Part shown: positions 45,601-57,600 of the stretch, piece after piece
Position numbering within the stretch: position 1 is the first letter of the stretch
How the letters are laid out: each line of letters opens with the position of its first letter
DNA from: Patiria pectinifera
Lineage: Eukaryota > Echinodermata > Asteroidea > Valvatida > Asterinidae
Direction: 5' to 3'
Assembly: GCA_029964075.1 (NCBI GenBank)
Contig: CM057149.1
Coordinates: forward strand, 13,092,465-13,156,464
Length of the DNA: 64,000 nucleotides
The notes under the pieces: generated by a model
Databases searched by the model: none
The model's input: only the letters and a program-made list of their open reading frames with translations
What the model was told of the DNA's origin: nothing
Position numbers and translations under genes: made by a program

Positions 45601-48600
45601 TAAAACAGGACTCACAGATTGAGGTTCACCTCAAAAACCAAAACTCAACCACCCCTTCAAATTTTGGCTTTGCCCCACTGTCCTGCAAAAGTTTCAATTT
45701 CCAATTTTAAGCTCAATTCATAGTGACAGATCACATAGAACTACTTTGTGGGTGTAGGACAAAAAAAAACCTGACCTGAAATTTACACAATAGGGTCATT
45801 CCATGTCGAATTAACATAATTCCTTAGGTCAATCTCAAATTCATTATTCAAAGTAAGGTTCTCATAGGGCATGTGTGGTAAAGCAGTAGAACACAGAATT
45901 CATGATCATCAGGTTGTGGGTCCGAGCCCGCCATGGCCATGCTTGTTGTGCCCTTGAGTAAGGCGCTTTACCTCAATTACTCCTCTCAACCCAGGTGTTA
46001 AATGGGTACCAGCATTATTCAATGCTGGGAAGGTAACAGACTCGCTGTGGAGGAGGTGTGGCGATCCCCCCACAGCAGCATATGAAGTCTGGCCCAACCG
46101 CTAACGAAAGAGAGATGGGCACTCCGTTCCTGTAAACACCTGTTCGTCCACTCTAAGGTTGGGGATGTTCACAAATGACCAAACAATTTTAACAAATATA
46201 AAGAAAATCTGTGAGATCATACCTGACAACTGTTCCGTCCGAGATGATCCTCCGCCCTCCCTCTTTTCTGGCCTCCCACTCCTAGCCACGCCCCCTCCTC
46301 CTTCCCCTCTGTCGCCATGACTCCTCCCCTTCCCACGCTGTCTCTGGCCTTCCTCGCTCTCCGACAGGCTGTCCATGCGGTTCAGCGGCGGGGGACGATC
46401 CGCCTTCTTTTTGCGGCGCTGGGTCCGCCCTTTCTGGTTATTCCTGCCGGCCAGGTCGTCGCTTTCTGAGAGGCTGTCCACGGTTGGTCGCACCCCTTGG
46501 TGGTTGCCGTTTTTATTCATGGGCTTCTCGGAGCCTTTGCTCTTGTCCCCGTTTACTATGGATGTTTAAAAAAAAAAAGGGGAAATTTAAATTTCAGCCT
46601 GCAATGATTTGTGGGTTTATCAATTTTCAATCAATTGTGTTTATCTATTCACATTTTTGGGAGTTATCAAAAAAGTGGGAATCTCTTGTTCGTCTTTAGC
46701 TACTCCAGCAAAACATATTAACTCTAACCTTCCCAACTCCATCAAAATCCATCCCCCCATTTTGGGGGATTTGGCAAACAAGACATATGTACCAAGTCCA
46801 TCAAAATCCATCAAAATCTATCAATAGTGTTGGTGGATTTGTGGTGGATTTCAGCGGATTTGATCCTGAACATTATGTGAAGCAGAGTCAGTGATGGACT
46901 TTGTAGGACTTGGTATTGTTCTTAGTAAACTCAGTAGGGAGTTAGGGTTAATTCTGTAAAATAAAGGAGATCAATAAGCCAGTTCGGTGTTTCAATGACC
47001 TGAGGTCATTCGGAATAAAATTACTTACGCGATGTTAGGCGCACGCCCATTCTGCTGGTAATTTACACGCAAGCATCCTGCGCCCACGTTCACGCGCCTT
47101 CAAAAACGTTGCCATGACCCATATCATTGTGCACATGCGCAGTTGAAATACCCAACTGGCTTATTTTATACTCAAAGAGTTAAATGCAGATTCCCACTGC
47201 TTACCATTTACATCAGCGCCTGCCTTAATCCGAGACGAGGCGTACTTCAGGATAGCTGCATCTGACACCCGGCTCGGTCGGTCCGCGTCGCTGGACTCTT
47301 CAGAGTCTCTCCTCTGCGCGCCGCTGCCACCGTTATCTGCGTACCGGCTTCTGTCGTAGTGGCCGCTGCGACCTGAAGTGCTGGTGTCGCTGCCAGCCGA
47401 CATGCTGTCCCCTCGCTCCCGCTTGCCGCTGTTTGGACGCACCTTGACCACGCGGCGCGACTTGTCACCAGATTTCTGGCGGGGCGGATGGGGCTGGACA
47501 AAGTTGTCTTCTTTGCTGGCCTCCAAGCCGGCGGACCACGTGTTGCTGCCTTTGAGTGTCCCTTGGGGAGTTAAAATAATATAACAAAATTATTATGGGA
47601 ATGAAAATGTAATAGGAATTAGATTTTTCTTTTACAAATATACAATTGTTAAAAACAGTAGAATTCTCTTGGAAAAAAAAAACCCAGTGTGTAAACAAAT
47701 GATACAAAATTTTCAAAATTGAAATTTTTCAGATGAAATTTGTCATTTCAGTATTGAAGAACAAGATGAAGATTCCTAACAAGTGATCTGCGGATCGCAT
47801 GTCTTGCCTTTTTCTGCGGTCGATCCCTGTATGTTTCGTTTTCTTACAATAAATTAGACGTGCAGCATTTTTAAACGATCTCAAGTGACACTAGATGACC
47901 TTTGACCTCCAATTTCGGAAGAGTTGTGATGAACCCCCACCCATCATGTAAGTATGAAACTGAGTTTTTCAGGCCCAGCTCAACTAAGAAAACCTGGTCT
48001 TGTTTTGTTTTGTTGGCTTTTTTATGCTGGTTGAAACAATCTCGACAATTTCCTGAACTCGACAGTGGTCCTTTTGGAAATTACTTGCTCTCGGTGTTTA
48101 TTAAAGTTTCACTTCTTCAGTACATACCTTTGTCCACCCTTGATTCTAAATCAGCTACCTCCGTGCCTGGGTCTGAGGCTTGTCGCTGACGGCTGCCCGA
48201 GTGCACAGTTAACCTATCCACTTCCTTCTTAGCGGATACACTCCTGTCGCTCACTAGTGGATCCCCTATGATAAGATTTGTTCATTTTTAATTGCATATA
48301 GGTCATTTGCATTTTACAGTTTTCCTTTTAAGCTATAGTCCATCATTTGCAGCTATCCGAAAAGTAACTGGCGTAATTATTGTTCAAAAACATACTTGGT
48401 TGAAAGATAGTAAGGGGACTAAACTCCCAGTGAAATTATTCTTTCCGGCAAGCTGTCATTTTAAAGTAATCAACGAAAAGAAAGTCTTTCCAACGGTGCT
48501 TCTTAAGACGCACTGTAGGAAATTTAAATTAGTAGTTCGTTTTGTTATTCGGCGAAGCGCGCGCAAGCACTGGCACGACCCACACGCACGCGCAGTTGCT

Positions 48601-51600
48601 ATAATTCGTCGGATCAGTGCGCGACATCGCGTAGCTGCAATCGGCTCAGTGAGAACGTGTCTCGGACGCTGAATTCTGGCCCAATTCAAAACATGATTCA
48701 GCAACTTTTGATTTGTAACTGAGATCGTAGCATGCTGTTTTTCTCGGAATATACAGCTGAAGCTGAGCTGAAACTTCATCAGGTTAGTTGTTCAATACCC
48801 TTCTTTGGATTTTGAGCACTTTTGTTGCTTCAAACGCACAAAATGCACAAATTACAAATGATGGACTATATCTTTAACAGTGGTATACAGTCGTCTCCCA
48901 GACCATGTTTACTTTTTCTGTGAACATCGTGGTTCCAAACACTGGCTCGCTGACTCCCGTGTTTTAAGTTTCCCAACTGTTATCTGCACAATCGAGTGAA
49001 CGGAGTTCGAGGTCAACAATTAAAATTTATATTACAGACCATTATCATGTTATTATAAGATGGAATTTTGCGTCGGGGTGATATAAATCAAATTAGGTTT
49101 TGCCCTTCACCGACTTTTTTTTTTTTTTTAAACACTGTATACTCAGTGTGTTACCTCCCGAGAGAAAGTTGGAAAAAAACACTCGGGTGGGACTCGAACC
49201 CACGACCTCCTGCTTTCTAGTGCAGATGTCTTACCACTCGACCACCGAGCTAACGGGATCGGTTGGCCGGTTCGAATCTGATGTACATAGCAGCGGGTAC
49301 CGCATAAACTATTATAAGATGGAATTTTGCGTCGGGGTGATATAAATCAAATTAGGTTTTGCCCTTCACCGACGTTTTTGTTGCAGCCATTTTATTTTTT
49401 CCCATTCAAATCAATGTAACCAAAGCGAGGCTGGAGGAAAAATAGTCTGGTTCCTGTCTGCACAAAAACATTATCATTCAGTACTGTTATTGGATACAGG
49501 GAACATGACTAAAATGGTGGAAGCATGATATAGGTCTATAGTCATCAATTCGCAATGCTTTCTTGGTTCTTGGTCGGTTCATCTCCTAAATACTCAGCAT
49601 GGGAGTTTATACAGGAGACCAGAAACACCGGGGCAAACCCCTTCTCTTAGCGTTAAGTGTCACTGGGTTCTTTTACATTGTACGTGCATTACACAACACA
49701 CGGGACCTACGGCTTTACGTCCCATCCGAAGGACAAAAATATGTTGTAAATTGTAATGCTTTCTTTTTTGGGGGGGTACCATTTTATTGCCCTTGATTGG
49801 ATGGGCCCAGTCAGGACATGAAACAAATGCAAAAAATAGGATGTTACACATGTAGATCTTATACATGGTGCCCGAAAGTCCTGTATTCTAATAAAATCTT
49901 GCAGGTTTTTGAGGTCAACTTACACGCTCTATTCCAGAAACAGCACCTCTTAAGAGTCTGTTTAAATAGTAATCATTTCAAAAGTTGAACAGAGAAATTT
50001 ACTGGAGAGGGGTTTGAACTGTGTTCAGATGTAAATAATTTAAAATATCAAAACCAAGCAGAATCTGTGGGTGAAGTGTTATAAAACAAATATTCATAAA
50101 TACTTAAGACAGTTTACGCATTCCTATTGGTCGAGAGCCCGTCACGTGGCCGGGCTTAAACGGATGATAAAGACATGGCTAGCTGGTCTTAAACACTTTT
50201 CCAGTGTCACAATAAAATGTGGACTCCTAAAAATCCATTGCCTCTTATCGTTTCATTGGTTGAACGTTCACAATCCTCACGTAGGCATGCGCAACACTAC
50301 CAGGGAGTCAGAATTTTATAGTTCTAAGTTCAAAACGCAACACGCCAGGTGCGTTCTGCGCGACATCGCGCAGAACATGATACGCGCGTCAATCTCCATA
50401 AAAGGGTTGTTTACATCTTACTCGCCAGCTGAACACTCCATTATTTTGCAAGAGGGATGTTTCAAAAAGCAGAAAGTGAATTTGTTGAACAAAATAGGGA
50501 TGTTTTGAACGAATTTTATGATTTTTTTTACCGAAAAGGTATTTAAGAATGGGAATAAATATGTGCTCCGTCGGTATTTATCACTCTGTTTAAGACCACT
50601 TAGAGTCTGGGTGCTGATAATTATCAGCACCCAGACTCTAAATGGTCTTAAACAGAGTGATAAAAACCTCCGGAGCACACATTTATTCCCTTATTGAATG
50701 CTCAAAGTAAAACTAGCCTCCCTCGGTGATCCATGGAGCACCCATGGAGTATCCATGGATCACCTCTGGAGGCTAGTTTTACTACACCACTCGAAGCATT
50801 CAGTATTTGTATACTACAACACTGTGAGAGAGAGCACCTCGTGAGTGGTGATTATCTTTCTTGCATTGTGTCATACGAATGCTGCCCCCTACTCATTGCA
50901 TTCTTATATGTGACCTGTTCTGTCAAAAGCAGACGCTTCTGGGCAGAGTTTGAAATTGAGATAGGGCCAAAAAATGCAGTGAGGGTGATTTTTTTTTATT
51001 TTGAAATTTTTGCATATTTGTAATCCTGAACATGTCTAAAATATACTATAAAAGTTTGAAACCCTTATTTGAACTCTAAATATAGTATTTTTGATGATTT
51101 GTTAAGGTATACCAGTTAAAGAAATTACTGTTTTGTGACATTCGTGGCCATTTTCTCCGTTCTCTACTTTTGGACACAATGAACTTCAAAATAGCATAAC
51201 TCTGCCCAGGAATGACCGGTTTCAAAAATTAAACCACCTATTAAAAGGAAAAAGAACATATTTCAACAACATTCAAAAATATCATTTTTGACCTGATGCC
51301 CAGAAAAGTCTGATTTTGACAGAACAGGTCACATATTGTTGCATATTTCTGTTGTTTTTGTCCTAGTCCACGTACCTTCCTGTTTCAGTGCTCTGGAATG
51401 GGAGGACCGACTGCTTCTGCTGCTGGCACTCTCACTGCCCTGAGACAAACACATGGCGAAACAATATTTGTATAAGCTATGTAAAATGAATATAATAGGA
51501 CTGTGAATTCTTGAATAATTTAACATTCGATTATTCCAACCTGGACTTGAATTGAATATTCAATTTCGAAACGCACTGATCAAGTTAAACATGCACCAGT

Positions 51601-54600
51601 AACCTCGTGGGATTTGCATGCGCCTGCACTTGTTGACAACTGACAAAGAGACAAGTAAAATAATATAAAGAACGGGTAGTAGAATGGCTAATATGTGACC
51701 AATTAAAAAAGGAAACTTAACATGCTTAAAGGGAATATACATCATTTGCTTTTGCTGTAATTTTCAGAAATGGATGGAATTGGGGGGTTGGAAATATATA
51801 GCAAATATAATTACACTGACTTTTTTGAGGTTTTGGGTTCGAAAATGCTATAAAAACCAAGAAAAACAATCATTTTACTGTAGTCTGGTTCCCTGACTCC
51901 ATATAAGAAGAAACAGAGCAGTTGACATACATTGGGGAATTGTAAGGTCAGGGAACCAGTATAGCTAGCTTGTACCCGTTCATAGGTGTGTAATCGATTG
52001 CAAACAAGTGTGATGGTCAATTGGGGCCAGTATTTGAAAAAAAGCCAGTTTTTTCCAATGCTGGTCGGCCGACCAGCATTGGAAATTGATACAAAAATAC
52101 CACTTTTCTTGAAAATGACAGTATACCAGGTGCCATGATTTTACAGGATGCTTTACACTTTCATAGTCCAGCAAGGTATTTCAAAATGATTTGGTAGTTT
52201 TATTTTTTGATGTTTGCAAATGTTGTATTTTCCCTTTAAGCTGATAAACCTCATGGAAGCTCTAAAATCATGCCCATAAGTGATTTTTTTTCTCAATGTT
52301 TGAAAAAAAAATTGTATTCAGTAAAACGTGAATATATTTGAATATTTTGTATAAATTGAATATATTTGAATATTTGGTATAAACAGCTGCAGAATATGAC
52401 ATATTCGAGCCTCTTCGAAGCAGCTTTGCATTCAAGCGCTCATAAATTCAAAATACTTGGTAAACAACAAACTAAAAGTATCAAGAAACTTGGGGACTCT
52501 GAAAAAGAATCAAGTACAAGATTGAAAACCAAATTTTTGGGCGCTAAAATCTAAATGCATACCTGGTTGTGCTTTTGTGTGTAAACCTTAGAGCTATATT
52601 AAATTACTAGAGCACTAACTCCTCATTCTTGCGCGCGGAGACGCTTTGAAGCCGCTCTGGGTGCAGACATTTTTAATTTATGTGCATGTTTGTAGAACAC
52701 AATAAAAAAAGATGGACTGAATTTTCCAACGCGCAAGTAGAAGATACGCAAACAACTTAAGCGCGTCATGACGGTTCAAAAAATTTCACGGCAAAAAGCA
52801 CATGCACAGCGGAGGGACGCGCACGCGTTGCACTGTTTGCATAGAGCAAAGTGAAATGCTCATTTGCTGATCATGTGTTTCGGTTTTGGGCGTATCGGCT
52901 TCGATGACGCACCAGTATGGAATACAAATGCAGATATGCAAATAGCTGTACAAAAGCCGTACAAAATTTTGAGTTTTCCATAGGTTTGTGTACAAAAATG
53001 GATGCGCCCATCAGGCATTACTTTGTACATCAAGTTAGCGCTCTAGTAACTTAATATAGCTCTATGGTGTAAACTCACCTCTCTCTGACTGCCAGCCGAC
53101 GCTGGTTTCTTGCCGGCCCCTATGGCAGGCACAGGCACTTTGCTGCCAAAGGCTATGTGCATAGGCCGGTCCCTACGTCCCTTCATGCTGGAGTTCAGAT
53201 CCACTAAACAAAGACGCAGAAGTAAAAAAGGTAAAGATGAAAACAAAAACATGACTCTCTTTTTATATTCAAAAGTTTACAATGCAGATTTGGTAAAAAT
53301 TTCGGATTTTGCACAGTCCCTTCTTTTTTTGGGGGGGGGGGGGTGGGGGAAGGGTAGGGTGGGGAGCAGACACATATTTTCTTCTCTGAGAACGTCTCTC
53401 AGAGAACCTAGGCGGATGGAGCAATATCATGAATAATTCAGTAGTTTCGATGGTAAAGTTGTTTATTCATGAACAATTACGTCACACTATTGTTATACTT
53501 GCATTAACCCTAACTCCCCACTGAGTTCTACTATAAAGAACAGAACAAAGTCCGCCAAAATCCATCACCGACTACGCTTCACATAATGCTTCAAGACCAA
53601 ATGCACCGAAATCCACCTCTGCTATTGGTGGATTTTGATGGACTTTGTACTCATGGCCTGCCTACCACAAAATGGGGAGATGGATTTTGATGGAGTTGTG
53701 AAGGTTACGGTTGAAGCATTTTAAGGAACAGCTGGCATGAACCTAAAGAACCTAAAAGTGTCCTGCAGTGATTCTTTCAAAAGAACAGAATAATTCAGAA
53801 AAATTGCTTCCCTCGCCTACGTTTGAGAGATGTTCTCAAGGAAGGAAACATTGATCTGCAGGAGGAGAACGGCAATTGGAGTAAAGTGTCTTGCCCAAGA
53901 ACATATACGCCATGTTCCTGTTGGTACCCTGAAACACTACAACACTTTGATTACTTACATGGTTCCGTTGAGGAGCCAGGCCTGCTGTCTGGTTTGAGCT
54001 TGAACTCAGCATGCCTGAGTTTGTTCATGTTGAGGACCTGCGTCTGACACGACACTTCGGCGCTGAACTGGCAAGATCTGGGGATGCTGTCGAGCTCCAT
54101 GTTGTTGGTGGGCGGGTGGCAGTCGTACTGATCTGGATTTTAAAGAAATAGCAGTAGTGAGGTGTTCTGGCAAGATGAGACGGAACTGGGCACAGGTCAC
54201 AGTGGTGAAAAATGTAAAAACAAATGAATGGGTGTGTTTTGTTTGTTTGATTTTCAGATTTACTGATATTTGTAATCTGTGATGTTTAAACTAAAACTAT
54301 TTTTCAGAAATAGTATAAAAATCGTGGTAAAAAGTTTTCTTAAGGAAAAATAATTGGCATCTTTCATTTTCTCAACTACAAAACAAGAACTTAAAAGGCC
54401 TGTTTCTCAGTATTTTACTCTTTTGACATGCCAATACATACAAACTTTAACAGCCCTAGCTTGTCAACGGAGTGTCCAATTGGAGTCCAACAATATAAGT
54501 TATCCCGCAAGTGCGAGTGGAACTTGGAATAACGAACTGCGTCTGTGTCCTACATACCATGAGGCCGGAGGCCGAGTGGTAAATGGGACACAGACGCACT

Positions 54601-57600
54601 CCATTTTCCGTGTTCCACGAGCGCGAACGTGAAAACAAATTTATCTTCAAGCAAACTTGACGCACAATACAGTTGGAACGAGCACGCTTTACATGGACAT
54701 TCAACAGTTTAGCATATGCAGCTGGAATGTAGCTCGCATCTTGGAATAGCGCAATACGCGGAGTGTGGTATGGACTAAGGCTGCCCTACATGGTTATATG
54801 TAGCACGGCTTGTTGCCATGGATCGACCAATCAGGATCGAGGATTCAAGTTTACTTGAAGATAAACAGTATTGTCAGGAGAAATTACTTCTCTTTCCTTA
54901 TACCCGAAACCGAAATTTTGAATTCTGCTGCGACTGTCTCATATTGCCAGAATGCTTCATATAAGAGCAACCAATTTTTCTTCGAAGGCAAATTTTATGG
55001 AGCGAGATTCATCAGCTTTGTGCAAGAGGGTGAGATATCCGCTCCATTTCCAAGTACCCCCTCACCGGCAAAGAAAGTACAGTTGGGGGTGACCGACCGA
55101 CGCCATCTTGCCTGACTGCAATTCATTTGCCACGAAGCGCAGCCACTGCGTGTGCATAGTACAAATCCCCTAGTAAACATGCGTCACACACAAGGAACGG
55201 TGCGCGTCAACCAGCGAAATGTCCCGCCCATGGGACCTCGTTGCTAGGTAAAAGGGCGCCCTCTTTCGTTGGCGCACGGAGCCCATAAACGCCATACGAA
55301 AAAAATACTCACTGCTGTTGATACAACACTGGAGATGGTGGCGGAAGGCGTGTGCTGCAGCCGAAAGCTTCTGAAGGAATGCAGGACCACTCCTGATCAC
55401 CCTCGACCATGTGCAGCAACAAACGATCAAGGAGGTGCGCTTTCTGAAAGTGATTTGTTTTCCTTGTATGGCATTTAAATCTCAACCTCTGGTTCAAAGT
55501 CGATGAAACTCGCTCCATACAATTTGCCATGTCTTGTTTACATGATCTGAAATTTTGGTTGAATTCCATTGGTAAACAACAGAGTTATTCACGATCAAAT
55601 GTAAGACATGCATTTTTGGACACATAGTAGCTTGTGCATGGAGTCCACAAGAATACTAAGGAGCACCACACCACTGAAATTATTATCTGACAGTCTTATC
55701 CTCACCATCATCATCCGTATCGTCCGGTGGCTGGGTCTTCATGGTGAATACCTTACGCAGGTGGCAGCTGGCGCAGACGATGAGGCTGTCTAAGGCCTTG
55801 TAGGTCTGCCCTTTAAACGCCTCACTGACCATGGAGACCAGGTCAATGCATAGGTTCAGCCACTGTGGAAGAATAAATTTGATAAAGGTATAGGTTTGCA
55901 GATGGGTCTATGCAATCAGGAGTGGACATGTACAGAATTATGGCATGCATGCATACTAACTATGATCAAACCCGACCCGAAACCGACTTCGGTCGGTTTG
56001 TCCATCTTTTCAGTTGGGTCGGGTCGGTTTCAGTTTTGCATTTTCATTCTCGGGTCGGGTCAGGTCGGTGTAGCCATCTTTTGAAAAACTGAAATAAACT
56101 GAAACAGTTGAGAAATTTAGGTGATGCAATATTATTGACAGTCACTGTGTGGTGTGGCCACCGAGCGCACTATCAAGTTCTCATGGTATTAATTTCTCCA
56201 GTCGGATCGGGACTGACAGTGAAATAGATACATTGTAACAGTTTTCATGATACCGCGTGATGATGCCCTGCATTTGTTCAATAAGCGGAGTTACTCTCGA
56301 TCAACCAACTGAGTATGACAGAGAGAGAGACGATGGTTTTGTAAAAGATTTTTTTTTTTTTTTTTTTTCCAGGTCGGGTCGATCCGGTCGGTTTTACCTT
56401 ATGTTTTGTCGGGGGTCGGGTTTGATTGAGGAAGTTAACATTGGTTTCGGTTCGGATTCGGTTTATATCTCTAATGTTGCGGGTCGGTTTGGCCTGGTCA
56501 ACCCGACCCGATACACATCATTAGTGCATACACATTATTTTAATTTTTAAACAAAAATGAACCTGTCCAATAACAGACTCACCTTTTTTTGATAAAAACA
56601 GATTACAGATCAGAAATGCTTGCAGTCTTTTGGAAAGCTGCTTTTGTTAGTCATTAGTCCATTCACTGTTAATACTATAAACTGGTAGGGATAAAGGGAT
56701 GCTATGGGCATTGGTAAGCTAATCAGTCATCAACTTCACGTGTAACAGGAGCGGTGTCCATGTTACACGTGAAACCATGTTTTTCGTCATGTGAGAAGAA
56801 AATCAAGTCAGAAAATGAAAATTGTACGTTAAGAATACTAATATCAACCAGTCCTACAAATGTAGACTGCAAAGGATTAAGAAAATATTTTGCATCCAAG
56901 CATGTAAAACAATGTCACACCGTGGACCCCTTATTTATGAAATGACCCATGTACCCAGTACATGTACCTACCATGGCTCTCCTCACGACAGTCAGTGGTA
57001 TCTTGGCATGCAGCGGTGTGGCCGCGATTTCCTTCTGAGCCGTTGAAAACAACAACCGTCGCTTGTTGTTGCCCATGTCGCTCACACTGGACACACAAAA
57101 ACAAAGCAACAAACAAATTCAACAGGGAGTCAGGTTGGCGTAGTGGTACTTTCCCCGCCTTCCACCGCTGTGACCCGGGTTCGAATCCCGCCTGGGCCAA
57201 TATGTGGATTGGGTTTTCAGTCCCTACCTGATTCCGTGGGTTTTCCTCAGAATATTCTTCTGGGCTTTTCCTCCCACCTCTAAAACTGTAATTTTTTCTC
57301 ATTGTCTTCTCTCCACAGGTTTCTTCAGGCTTGCGAGCTACAGTGCCTAGGGTGCTTTTGAGGAATCCTTGGTTTCATAACCAGAAATGATTAATAATAA
57401 TAATAATAAAAACCACCATCCCACAAACAGAATAATTAGCAAATGGCTTTTCTTTAAAGTTGAGTTCTCCCTGCCTTCATAACGCAGGATTGAATGGCTT
57501 TGACCATTTACAGGTAGGCCTATGTATTAAACTTGACATGCTGATACCTATCAGCTGTACCTATCAGTTACTTGCTTTTGTCTGTTGATGGAATTTGACT

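Noticed and set aside
15556-48672. Similar peptides [20 protein letters not shown] at 15,556, 29,018 and 48,292
   Set aside because: They lie inside the three copies of TTAA-type MITE family A. The shared reading reflects copy identity, and the frames differ at both ends, so there is no protein-coding case.
49052-49373. LTR retroelement flanked by the 63-bp direct repeats
   Set aside because: Too short, with no TG..CA ends, primer-binding site or polypurine tract, and no coding sequence between.
41249-57205. tRNA-like sequences (41,249; 44,665; 49,185; 57,124 and others) as tRNA genes
   Set aside because: They have A/B boxes but lack a proper acceptor stem and are joined to SINE bodies, so they are scored as SINEs.
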